6,328 nt of DNA, from NCBI GenBank assembly GCA_027858555.1, contig JAQICP010000423.1:1-6328 (forward strand), read 5' to 3'. A model generated the notes under the pieces. It was not told where the DNA came from, did no database searches, and saw only the letters and a program-made list of their open reading frames with translations. This document shows, piece by piece, positions 1-6,229 of this stretch. Every line of letters begins with the position of its first letter. Positions within the stretch are counted from its first letter, which is position 1. The translations under genes were made by a program, and so were the position numbers. The DNA is from Vallitaleaceae bacterium (lineage in GTDB: Bacteria > Bacillota > Clostridia > Lachnospirales > Vallitaleaceae).

Positions 1-183
1 AACCTAGAGAACACCATCTATGATGAGCAAGTGACCTATATAATCTATCTGTCATTAACAGATCAAGAAAGAATTCTTGGTGAAATAACGGATGCTACTT
101 CTGGTATGTGCCATGTTGAAGAACTGGGTCTTCATTACATATACAAAGATGGTGGGGTGGTCATGGCAGAGGCCGTCAGTTAA
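1..183 (+). CDS. YigZ/IMPACT-family protein, C-terminal fragment
   Basis: The frame is open from the first base and ends at TAA (181-183), giving the last 60 residues of a protein that begins outside the window. The fragment resembles the C-terminal DUF1949 domain of YigZ/YvyE (IMPACT) proteins: a short beta-alpha pattern with a stretch reading ILGEITDATSGMCHVEE, matching the family's usual 'I-x-[DE]-x-T-x-G-x-x-x-x-E' region, followed by a final strand and a short GG-containing tail. Known family members are about 200-215 residues, with an N-terminal UPF0029 domain that would lie upstream. Their bacterial role is poorly defined; the eukaryotic homologue IMPACT regulates Gcn2. The next gene is more than 400 bp away, so this is probably the last gene of its own transcript. 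The call rests on recognising a short, weakly conserved domain, so an unrelated alpha/beta domain remains possible. Confidence 0.55.
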   Translation, partial: NLENTIYDEQVTYIIYLSLTDQERILGEITDATSGMCHVEELGLHYIYKDGGVVMAEAVS

Positions 184-371
184 TATGAGTATGTTGAAGT
201 TATGAAGCCTTATAAGTGGCGTTTTATTATAAATGTATGTGTCCTATGAAGGCAGTTGGATTAGTGGTATTTTAATAAGGTGGGTTAAGGAGTAATATTA
301 ATGATGTATAGATAATTCTGACCTACATAGAGGACTGTAACAAAATCAATATGACTGAGCTTAAGTTATTG
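184..371. other. Gene-free spacer, no assigned function
   Basis: No frame of useful length is present on either strand. The only translation-like signal is AAGGAG (287-292) placed 8 nt before ATG ATG at 301, but that frame stops after four codons (MMYR, stop at 313-315) and all frames are soon blocked. A weak GCC...GGC hairpin followed by GTTTTA (207-225) has only three stem pairs and is not called as a terminator. A TATAAA at 228-233 lacks a good -35 partner at normal spacing. Confidence 0.6.
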
Positions 372-497
372 AATTACATAACAGTACTTAGGCGACAGTA
401 CTTACGTGGCAGAACTAACATGATAGGAATTACATAAAAGAACTAACACAACAGAACTTGCACAACATAACTTAAGCAACAGAACTTACATAACAGG
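372..497. repeat. 14-bp degenerate tandem array, nine in-phase units
   Basis: Nine consecutive units of exactly 14 bp, with no insertions or deletions, start at 372, 386, 400, 414, 428, 442, 456, 470 and 484. The consensus is ACTTACATAACAGA. Columns 1 (A), 3 (T) and 12 (A) are invariant; columns 5, 10 and 13 are 8/9; column 8 is always a pyrimidine; most other changes are transitions. A decayed tenth unit (359-371) precedes the array at 13-bp spacing, and an imperfect one (498 onward) follows. A 14-bp period is not a multiple of three, so the array is unlikely to be coding. The + strand is A-rich and G-poor. The last unit supplies the 5' stem arm of the terminator at 492-531. Confidence 0.85.
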
Positions 498-531
498 ATT
501 TGCGACATCTCGTAAAATACCTGTTTTTTTT
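492..531 (+). terminator. Intrinsic terminator or leader attenuator
   Basis: The outer stem pairs AACAGG (492-497) with CCTGTT (520-525). An inner stem pairs 499-505 with 510-516 (one G-U pair) around a CATC loop, and three unpaired bases sit between the stems on the 3' side. The run of T at 524-531 follows directly, overlapping the last two stem bases. This is a typical Rho-independent terminator on the + strand. It lies about 310 nt after the yigZ-like stop and about 65 nt before the ABC ATPase start, so it either ends the upstream transcript or acts as an attenuator in the leader of the exporter operon. Confidence 0.7.
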
Positions 532-571
532 GCTACAAGACGCTTTATGACTAATCAAATCCATAGAGTTG

Positions 572-583
572 ATAAGCGCTTAT
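572..583. promoter_or_regulatory. 12-bp perfect palindrome, possible operator
   Basis: ATAAGCGCTTAT is a perfect palindrome ending one base before the ribosome-binding site of the ABC ATPase gene. A related half (CGCTTTATGA, 541-550) lies 36 bp upstream. The same region can also fold as TCCATA (560-565) pairing with TATGGA (581-586), which would cover the first GGA of the Shine-Dalgarno site. Either a repressor site or control of translation is possible. No regulator is identifiable from the window. Confidence 0.35.
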
Positions 584-591
584 GGAAGGGG
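584..591 (+). promoter_or_regulatory. Ribosome-binding site that sets the ABC ATPase start
   Basis: GGAAGGGG precedes ATG 596, with six bases between GGAAGG and the start. The frame extends upstream to a TTG at 569, but that codon has no comparable site, and starting there would add nine residues that are not like the family N-terminus. Confidence 0.75.
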
Positions 592-595
592 CAGT

Positions 596-1561
596 ATGAT
601 CAGAGTAAATCATCTAAAAAGAGATTATTATTTTAAGGAAAAAGAACCGGGATTTAAGGGGTCTCTTAGATATCTATTTAAGCCGAAGAAGGTAACAAAG
701 ACTGCTGTAAAAGACTTCTCTTTTCATATTAAAAAAGGCGAGATAGTAGGGCTAATCGGACCAAACGGGGCTGGTAAAACCACTTTGATCAAGATGCTCA
801 CAGGTATTATCCCACCAAGCGAGGGAACCATTGATATTATGGGGTTTGTACCATCAGAGTTAAAAGATGATTTTCGCAAGAAGTATGCGGTCATCATGGG
901 TCAAAAAAGTCAACTATGGTGGGATTTACCAGCCCTTGATTCATTTCAGCTGAATAAAGAAATCTATCAGATACCGGATGCTCAGTATGAAAAAAATCTA
1001 AAAGAACTGGTAGATATCTTCGAAGTAGAAGCATTCTTACAAAAGCAAGTGCGACAGCTGTCACTTGGGCAAAGGATGAAAATGGAGATTATCGCCTCAT
1101 TATTACATGACCCTGAAGTCATATTTTTGGACGAGCCTACCATTGGCTTAGATGGCGTAGCCCAAAAACAGATAAGGAAGTTTCTAAAAAAAGTCAATGA
1201 AGAGCGTCATACAACCATTATACTTACAAGCCACTATATGGAGGATATCAAGAGTTTATGTGAACGCATTATTGTCATTAATGATGGCGAAAAGGTATAC
1301 GAAGGCACTTACCAAGACTTGGTCAATAAAGTGAGTCCATATAAGATTGTAGAAGTCGTCTTTGAAATAGCTGTTGAGGTATTGATAGAGCTACCAGTTG
1401 AGTATATGGAGAAGAATCCTTATAAAATCAAGATGAAAGTTGATAAAAGCAAAGTCAATGAAGTGGTTGGACAGTTATTTAACCACTATGCTATTGAAGA
1501 CTTGGCCATAGAAGAGGAGGACATAACCGATGTTGTTGAGAAAATATATCGCGATATTTAA
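596..1561 (+). CDS. ABC exporter ATP-binding protein (COG4586 type)
   Basis: This 321-residue protein is the cytoplasmic ATPase of an ABC-2-type exporter. Visible motifs are Walker A GPNGAGKT (55-62, Lys61), the Q-loop in GQKSQLWWDLP (Gln103), signature LSLGQ (about 155-159), Walker B VIFLDE (Asp179, Glu180), D-loop GLDG (184-187) and the switch histidine in TSH (His213). All catalytic residues are present. The Q-loop wording LWWDLP and the helical insert around ERKY-like positions before Walker A (FKGSLRYLFKP) are characteristic of the COG4586 group rather than generic DrrA. About 90 residues after the H-loop form a C-terminal extension, perhaps regulatory. The gene overlaps the next permease by 32 bp, so the subunits are probably translationally coupled. 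The substrate is unknown; relatives are loosely annotated as daunorubicin or multidrug exporters, which should not be taken as a demonstrated role here. Confidence 0.93.
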   Translation: MIRVNHLKRDYYFKEKEPGFKGSLRYLFKPKKVTKTAVKDFSFHIKKGEIVGLIGPNGAGKTTLIKMLTGIIPPSEGTIDIMGFVPSELKDDFRKKYAVIMGQKSQLWWDLPALDSFQLNKEIYQIPDAQYEKNLKELVDIFEVEAFLQKQVRQLSLGQRMKMEIIASLLHDPEVIFLDEPTIGLDGVAQKQIRKFLKKVNEERHTTIILTSHYMEDIKSLCERIIVINDGEKVYEGTYQDLVNKVSPYKIVEVVFEIAVEVLIELPVEYMEKNPYKIKMKVDKSKVNEVVGQLFNHYAIEDLAIEEEDITDVVEKIYRDI

Positions 1562-2330
1562 TGTCACCTTTAAAGAGTCTCTTGCTTATCGATTTGACGC
1601 AATTACCAGTGCTGTTTTTTCGTTTGCAAAAATATACTTAGCTTTTCTTTTGTGGCAAGCCATATATGATGGTAAAGAGGTGATTGGTGATTATACATTT
1701 CCAATGATGATGACTTATTATATCCTGATCAGTTTTATGAGTCGATTAGCTAGATCTGAGAGCATCATCTGGGAGACATCCGATGAAGTCAGGACAGGTA
1801 GTTTCACTAAATATATAACGAGACCCCTTAAGCATTTTAATTACTGTGTGGCTAGAAGCCTGAGTAAAGGTGCGTTTTCTTTTGCTGTGGACGTGATGGC
1901 GTTTGCTGTATGGCTGATTATATTTAGGCATTATTTTGTTATCCCATCCAATTGGCAAAGTGTTGTGTTTAGCATCCTATTTACCATTCTTGGCCTCTAC
2001 ACCATGATGCAGGTTCACTATATGATCGCACTGATTAGTTTTAAAACCGTGGACATTGCAGGACCTTATTATCTGGTAAGTAGTTTCATGGGGTTTATGT
2101 CGGGTAGTTTTATACCCCTTATGTTGTTGCCTACTTCGATTGGTAGTATTTTAGCATACACACCATTTTATTATATGTTGTATTATCCGGCAGCTCTTTA
2201 TTTGGGGGAAGGTCAGGATAAGATGGGCTTAGCTTTTATTGTAGTCGTAGGGTGGAACGTGATTATGACATTCATGAGACGGCATATGTATAAGAAGATG
2301 CTTCAGTTATATGAGGGGGTAGGTGCCTAA
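1530..2330 (+). CDS. ABC-2 exporter permease, first subunit (COG4587/DUF990 type)
   Basis: This 266-residue integral membrane protein has about six hydrophobic segments: near residues 24-45, 57-73, 112-133, 143-168, 178-200 and 233-250. A cytoplasmic loop carries EVRTGSFTKYITRPL (86-100), a motif of the form E-[IV]-R-T-G-S-x(7)-[RK]-P that is shared with the next gene and typical of the two permeases in this transporter group. The late P-F-Y-Y-M-x-Y-x-P segment (212-220) also fits. The ATG at 1530 is preceded by GAGGAGG (1514-1520), a strong ribosome-binding site located inside the upstream ATPase gene. The 32-bp overlap with that gene and the 1-bp overlap with the following one indicate a single operon and probable heteromeric assembly. 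It could not be assigned a substrate from sequence. Confidence 0.88.
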   Translation: MLLRKYIAIFNVTFKESLAYRFDAITSAVFSFAKIYLAFLLWQAIYDGKEVIGDYTFPMMMTYYILISFMSRLARSESIIWETSDEVRTGSFTKYITRPLKHFNYCVARSLSKGAFSFAVDVMAFAVWLIIFRHYFVIPSNWQSVVFSILFTILGLYTMMQVHYMIALISFKTVDIAGPYYLVSSFMGFMSGSFIPLMLLPTSIGSILAYTPFYYMLYYPAALYLGEGQDKMGLAFIVVVGWNVIMTFMRRHMYKKMLQLYEGVGA

Positions 2331-3121
2331 TGAGAAGATATATTAGATTGGTCGGTATACTATTCAAGTTCAAATTGAGTCGGAGTATGATCTATTCAGG
2401 GAATTTCTGGATGGCATTTATTGTTGATTTTTTCCTGTTTGTATTTCAACTGGTTGCATTTGTTAGTATCTATCAATTCATCGATACCATTAATGGGTGG
2501 GACTTGAATCAGATGTTTGTATTTATCGGTACATTCTCAATTGTGGATAGTATGGCCATGGGTACTTTCTTCTTTGGGATTATTAATCTACCAGAGAAGA
2601 TCCGGACCGGTAGCTTAGATATCATGATAGCAAAACCTATTGACACACAATTTTTTGTAAGCGCTGAGAGTTTTAATCCAGGTTCCCTATTTGGCATCAT
2701 TACAGGTTCTTGTATGGTAATGTATGGGTTAAGCAGTGGTGGTTATGTTGTGAGTATGATTCAAGTATTAGGCTATATCTTATTGCTCATTATGATGTAC
2801 TTGCTTTTTTATTCCATGATGCTGATAGTTAGAACACTTGCATTTATATTTGTGAAGATTAACACCTTGACTCAAGTTGAAGATTCGGTAATTGAGTTTG
2901 CTTTTAGAATACCAGGCACGGCATTTAAAGGTATATCAAAAGTCATATTCATGGTTATCATTCCTTATGGTCTGATTGCAACTGTGCCCACTGAGCACAT
3001 AACGAATATGCTAGAACCAAGTCAATGGCTCATAGTAACTGGTATCACATTGTTCTTCTTTGGGTTAGCACGGTTTATGTTTAAGTTCGGTATGGGCCGG
3101 TATACTAGTGCAAGCAGCTAG
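2330..3121 (+). CDS. ABC-2 exporter permease, second subunit (COG3694 type)
   Basis: This 263-residue membrane protein is a diverged partner of the preceding permease. Six hydrophobic segments are visible, near residues 27-50, 61-83, 118-137, 143-167, 202-220 and 232-251. The loop motif KIRTGSLDIMIAKPID (90-105) corresponds to EVRTGS...RPL in the first permease, which suggests the two genes arose by an old duplication. Its ATG shares the final A of the previous TAA (TAATG), the classic arrangement for translational coupling. GAGGGGG (2313-2319) lies upstream with a slightly long 10-nt gap. Together with the ATPase it should form a transporter with two different membrane subunits. No terminator is evident after its TAG, so transcription may continue into the hydrolase gene. 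Confidence 0.87.
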   Translation: MRRYIRLVGILFKFKLSRSMIYSGNFWMAFIVDFFLFVFQLVAFVSIYQFIDTINGWDLNQMFVFIGTFSIVDSMAMGTFFFGIINLPEKIRTGSLDIMIAKPIDTQFFVSAESFNPGSLFGIITGSCMVMYGLSSGGYVVSMIQVLGYILLLIMMYLLFYSMMLIVRTLAFIFVKINTLTQVEDSVIEFAFRIPGTAFKGISKVIFMVIIPYGLIATVPTEHITNMLEPSQWLIVTGITLFFFGLARFMFKFGMGRYTSASS

Positions 3122-3164
3122 AATATGCTATACTACTTAAAATGCGTCGTGTAGTGAGGTTTTT

Positions 3165-4487
3165 ATGAAAAATAAGCAAAAATTATTCATAGGGATACTA
3201 CTGATTTTGGTAGCATCCCTTTTTATTATACTCATATTGAAAAAGACAGGGTATACATTTATTGATCATGCCATGACTGAATCTTCCGAAACTGAGCCTG
3301 TTGAGACAGTTACCTTAAGCAATGGGCAGCTGATGGGCATTATACAAACAACGGAATCTGGCAGCATTGAAAAAGATGAAATCAGGGTGCATTTCATTGC
3401 CGTTGGTCAAGGAGATAGCATGTTGATTGAAAGCGGTACAGGTGAATATGTACTAATAGATACAGGTCCCGTTGAGGCGGAAGATATACTAGGTGATTAT
3501 CTGCAGAATCTAGGCGTAAGACATTTTCAATATGTGGTAGGGACACATCCTCATGATGATCATATCGGTAATCTGGGAATGATTTTGGAAAATTATGAGG
3601 TGGATGAATTATGGATACCAGATATAGAAAGAGATCAACCTGCTTATTACGGCGCTGTTTTAGCAGCTAAGAACAATGAGGTGCCAATTGTACATCCACT
3701 TGCAGGTACAAGTTTTGAGTTTGCTGGTGGGGTGATTGAAGTCTTGGCACCTAATAGTAGTTCATACGATGAATTAAATGACTATTCTATTGTGATTCGT
3801 TATACTTATGGCGACAGGCATTTCCTTTTCAGTGGTGATGCAGAAGAAATCAGTGAAGATCAGATCCTTGAAGCGGAAGCAGACATCCATGCAGTTGTAT
3901 TAAAAGTCGGTCATCATGGTAGTGCTTCTTCCAGTTCAATTGATTACATTGATGCCATACGACCTGAGATAGCAGTGATTACATGTGGTCTGTATAATGA
4001 CAATGGACATCCCCATGATGAAATACTTAAACTTTTTTTATACGGTGAATATCATGTGGAAGGGTTATATCGAACTGACTTAGATGGTGATGTGGTGATC
4101 ACAACAGATGGGGAGACCCTGGAAGTTAGTGTGGGTTCCGATAATCAACAGATGAGAGCGGATCACCTGGGGATTGAAATAGAAGCCATAGATAAGTACG
4201 AAGAGTATGTCATTATATATAATTCTTTAGATACACCTGTGGACATATCTAATTGGGAGATGTATTCTGAGAAAGGGCATCAATCTATTCGTATACCAGA
4301 AGGTGTGGTACTAGATTCTGATGACAGATATAGCATTGGTGGGTATGGTGCAGCAAACGATATGGATCTCATAGGGGAGGAAGAAAACGGTGGTATATGG
4401 TCTAACTCAAAGCAGGATGATGGGATTTTGTATGATGCTAGCGGGAATCTGATAGATGTGTATGTGGATTCTAGCATAGACGAGTAA
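3165..4487 (+). CDS. Membrane-anchored ComEC/Rec2-like MBL-fold hydrolase with C-terminal LTD domain
   Basis: The 440-residue product starts with two or three lysines and one hydrophobic helix (about 7-26), with no lipobox cysteine, so it is probably a signal-anchored protein facing outward. After an acidic linker, the metallo-beta-lactamase fold resembles the C-terminal domain of ComEC (COG2333): GQGDS (81-85), DTG (99-101), metal motif HPHDDH (His128, His130, Asp132, His133), SGDAE (Asp225) and GHHGS (249-253). The metal ligands appear intact. Residues about 335-435 look like a lamin-tail (LTD) Ig-like beta-sandwich: YNSLDTPVDISNW, an IPEGVVL strand, then IWSN and ILYDASGNLIDVYV. There are no ComEC channel helices, so it is not itself a DNA uptake channel. 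Nuclease or phosphodiesterase activity on extracellular substrates is inferred from the fold. The gene begins 43 bp after the exporter operon with a modest TGAGG site (3155-3159). A TG-x-TATACT extended -10-like element (3126-3134) might give it a separate promoter. Confidence 0.87.
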   Translation: MKNKQKLFIGILLILVASLFIILILKKTGYTFIDHAMTESSETEPVETVTLSNGQLMGIIQTTESGSIEKDEIRVHFIAVGQGDSMLIESGTGEYVLIDTGPVEAEDILGDYLQNLGVRHFQYVVGTHPHDDHIGNLGMILENYEVDELWIPDIERDQPAYYGAVLAAKNNEVPIVHPLAGTSFEFAGGVIEVLAPNSSSYDELNDYSIVIRYTYGDRHFLFSGDAEEISEDQILEAEADIHAVVLKVGHHGSASSSSIDYIDAIRPEIAVITCGLYNDNGHPHDEILKLFLYGEYHVEGLYRTDLDGDVVITTDGETLEVSVGSDNQQMRADHLGIEIEAIDKYEEYVIIYNSLDTPVDISNWEMYSEKGHQSIRIPEGVVLDSDDRYSIGGYGAANDMDLIGEEENGGIWSNSKQDDGILYDASGNLIDVYVDSSIDE

Positions 4488-4505
4488 GTTCAGGTTTGTT
4501 ATAAT
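4477..4505 (+). promoter_or_regulatory. Candidate sigma-A promoter for the BrxD-like ATPase gene
   Basis: TAGACG (4477-4482, four of six matches to TTGACA) is separated by 17 bp from a perfect TATAAT (4500-4505). Transcription would start near 4512, leaving a leader of about 32 nt before the ATG at 4544. The -35 element overlaps the end of the hydrolase gene. The call is by consensus matching only. Confidence 0.5.
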
Positions 4506-4533
4506 TGGGTATAGTTTAATTGTGAATAGATAT

Positions 4534-4537
4534 GGAG
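4534..4537 (+). promoter_or_regulatory. Ribosome-binding site that sets the BrxD-like ATPase start
   Basis: GGAG lies six bases before ATG 4544. An earlier in-frame ATG at 4532 overlaps this site and has only AT-rich, SD-free sequence in front of it, so 4544 is preferred. Confidence 0.65.
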
Positions 4538-4543
4538 ACAATT

Positions 4544-5764
4544 ATGGACAATAGAAAAGACTTGGCTAAAACAATAAATGCTTTTCGTATGGGTGTGATA
4601 CCCGACACTGAACTCGAGGGTTTAATTGTTGGAAGAGATGCAGAAAAAAAAGAATTCAAACATTTTATCAAAGCGATAGCTGAAGAAGAAATCAGTGGAT
4701 TAAGGTTTCTAAATGGCGCCTATGGCACCGGTAAAACATTTATGCTAGAGTACATTAAAGAAGTGGCCCTCAAAGAGAATTATGTGGTTGCTAATGTTTC
4801 GATTAACAGTGGATTCAATCTAAGTAAATTCGATGTCTTCTATACTAATATCATGAACAATTTATCCATTCAAACCCCAGATGCTACCAAAGGTACGAAT
4901 TTTGAAGATATATTTGGTCTGTGGGTTAAAAAAATCAAAAAAGAAAATTATATGAATGTTGCCAATCGTAATGTCTATCAAGTCATACATCAGCTTAATG
5001 CCTATAACAATGCATTTGCTACAGTACTCATGATCTATATGCGAGCGATTATTAATAAAAACATGCAGTTAGCGAATATTGCGGTTTCTTGGATTAAAGG
5101 AGATAAGAATATATCTTATGAGCTTAAAAAGCAATTGAAAGTGAAGGGTTCGGTAGATGTAGAGAATGCTATGGACATCTTCAAGGGATTTGTCAAGATG
5201 CTGACACTCATTGGTTATAAGGGCTTAATTGTAACGATTGATGAGGCTGAACTCATGATGCAATCCAGGTCTGATATACGCATGAAAGCATATAGTAATA
5301 TCAGGTACATTATGGATGCTTGCGGCACTAATGATATCACGGGATGTGGATTTATCATCGCAGGGACAGATGAATTGTTTTGCGACGATGAAAAGGGATT
5401 TCCAAGTTACGCTGCCCTAAGCCAGAGACTTGGTGACAATATAAAGAGTAGTAAGCAGAACATCGGTAATGTGAGACAACCAGTTGTTCATTTGACCAGA
5501 CTTGGCGAAGGTGAATTCAAGAATATAGGCGAAAAGCTTTTTACTATTCATAAGGATTATTATGGATATGAAGTCGAGGTGGATTTTGAGAAGGTATTTA
5601 ACTTGGTGATGATAGAGTGTCGCAAAGACCATCAAGGAAAAGAAGTCACAATGCGTTATTTTCTTAAAAAGATGATTGAAATATTAGATTTGCTTGAAAA
5701 AGAACCTAACTTACCAATCTTTAATGCGAGGATAAAAGCGGGTGTTAAGCGTAGTGAAATATAG
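4544..5764 (+). CDS. BrxD-like P-loop ATPase (former DUF2791 family)
   Basis: This 406-residue soluble protein (numbered from ATG 4544) resembles the BREX BrxD / DUF2791 ATPase family. It opens with the family-like segment INAFRMGVIPD (about 11-21), then GLIVGRDAE. Walker A is GAYGTGKT (58-65, Lys64), Walker B is LIVTIDEAE (Asp233, Glu234), and a sensor-like FIIAGTDELF lies at 270-279. ALSQRL (291-296) supplies a conserved arginine, Arg295, a plausible finger residue. The C-terminal third contains a predicted helical domain. In characterised BREX loci this family acts with other defence proteins, and related ATPases occur with helicases or TerB-domain proteins in other conflict or stress clusters. 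Here neither neighbour is such a partner: an exported hydrolase lies upstream and a repeat-rich spacer downstream. It probably has its own promoter (4477-4505) and ends at the hairpin near 5911. Specific function is unknown; orc1/cdc6-like AAA ATPases are a more distant alternative. Confidence 0.8.
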   Translation: MDNRKDLAKTINAFRMGVIPDTELEGLIVGRDAEKKEFKHFIKAIAEEEISGLRFLNGAYGTGKTFMLEYIKEVALKENYVVANVSINSGFNLSKFDVFYTNIMNNLSIQTPDATKGTNFEDIFGLWVKKIKKENYMNVANRNVYQVIHQLNAYNNAFATVLMIYMRAIINKNMQLANIAVSWIKGDKNISYELKKQLKVKGSVDVENAMDIFKGFVKMLTLIGYKGLIVTIDEAELMMQSRSDIRMKAYSNIRYIMDACGTNDITGCGFIIAGTDELFCDDEKGFPSYAALSQRLGDNIKSSKQNIGNVRQPVVHLTRLGEGEFKNIGEKLFTIHKDYYGYEVEVDFEKVFNLVMIECRKDHQGKEVTMRYFLKKMIEILDLLEKEPNLPIFNARIKAGVKRSEI

Positions 5765-5783
5765 TAGGATTTGAATATGGGCA

Positions 5784-5860
5784 CATAGATCATACATAGA
5801 CCAAGCATAGACCAAGCATAGACCAAACATGAATCATACATAAGCCATACATAAGACCGT
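5784..5860. repeat. 11-bp degenerate tandem array, seven units
   Basis: Seven head-to-tail 11-bp units start at 5784, 5795, 5806, 5817, 5828, 5839 and 5850, all beginning with CAT. Units 2 and 3 are identical (CATAGACCAAG) and unit 4 differs at the last base. Units 1, 5 and 6 share a CATA-type ending, and unit 7 is the most decayed. Units 1-6 carry a pyrimidine-C pair at positions 7-8, shifted by one in unit 7. The array starts 20 bp after the ATPase stop codon. It is G-poor on the + strand and shows no coding signal. Confidence 0.85.
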
Positions 5861-5910
5861 GAATAGACAATGTGTTATTGCTAAATGAAGAACGTTACAA
5901 AGTAATATAT

Positions 5911-5939
5911 GAGACTAGGCGTAAGCCTTGTCTTTTCTT
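5911..5939 (+). terminator. Intrinsic terminator with GNRA-type loop
   Basis: AGACTAGGC (5912-5920) pairs with GCCTTGTCT (5925-5933) with one T-T mismatch, closed by a GTAA tetraloop (GUAA in RNA, a GNRA loop on a C-G pair). TTTCTT follows (5934-5939). It lies about 150 nt after the BrxD-like ATPase stop and is the likely end of that transcript. The T run is interrupted by one C, so efficiency is uncertain. Confidence 0.6.
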
Positions 5940-6169
5940 GTGCAATAGAAAAGTTCGGCATAGGAACTTTCCATGAGAACAATTTATCCTGTATAGAAAG
6001 AGGTACGGTGGGATAAAACGCGTACTTGAGGTACACTTTGTTCTTCAATAGGAAAATCCTCCATAGGAACTCTCCATGCTTAAACAACTTATCCCTATAT
6101 TGAAAGAAATATGGATGGAGAAACGTGTACTTTGTGAAGAGCGCGAGGGTGAACTTCGTAAAACAGTCA

Positions 6170-6199
6170 GGAAAGTTCTCATAAAAAACAGAACTTTCC
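6170..6199. other. Perfect 10-bp inverted repeat inside repeat unit C
   Basis: GGAAAGTTCT (6170-6179) and AGAACTTTCC (6190-6199) are perfect inverted copies around a 10-nt A-rich loop. No T run follows on either strand, so it is not called as a terminator. The corresponding arms in unit A are AAAGTTC and GAACTTT. Confidence 0.7.
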
Positions 6200-6212
6200 C
6201 TTGTTAATAGGA

Positions 6213-6229
6213 TTCTCTCTGTGAGAGAA
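6213..6229. other. Perfect 7-bp hairpin before the core of repeat unit C
   Basis: TTCTCTC (6213-6219) and GAGAGAA (6223-6229) pair around a TGT loop, with the 3' arm overlapping the AAACGTGTACT core by two bases. It occupies the same relative place as the longer-looped second hairpins in units A and B. Confidence 0.6.

Noticed and set aside
207..225. Terminator just after the yigZ-like gene
   Set aside because: Only three stem pairs can form and the T run is short and interrupted.
372..497. CRISPR array
   Set aside because: The 14-bp units are directly adjacent with no unique spacers, and no cas gene is in the window.
569..595. TTG at 569 as the start of the ABC ATPase
   Set aside because: No ribosome-binding site precedes it; GGAAGGGG is placed correctly for ATG 596, where the protein begins like other family members.
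5656..5841. Minus-strand frame through the 11-bp array
   Set aside because: It overlaps the end of the BrxD-like ATPase gene in antisense, its N-terminus is just translated repeat, and it has no ribosome-binding site of note.
6170..6199. Perfect inverted repeat as a terminator
   Set aside because: No T run follows on either strand, and it matches the hairpin position in the neighbouring repeat units, so it is better treated as part of that repeat.
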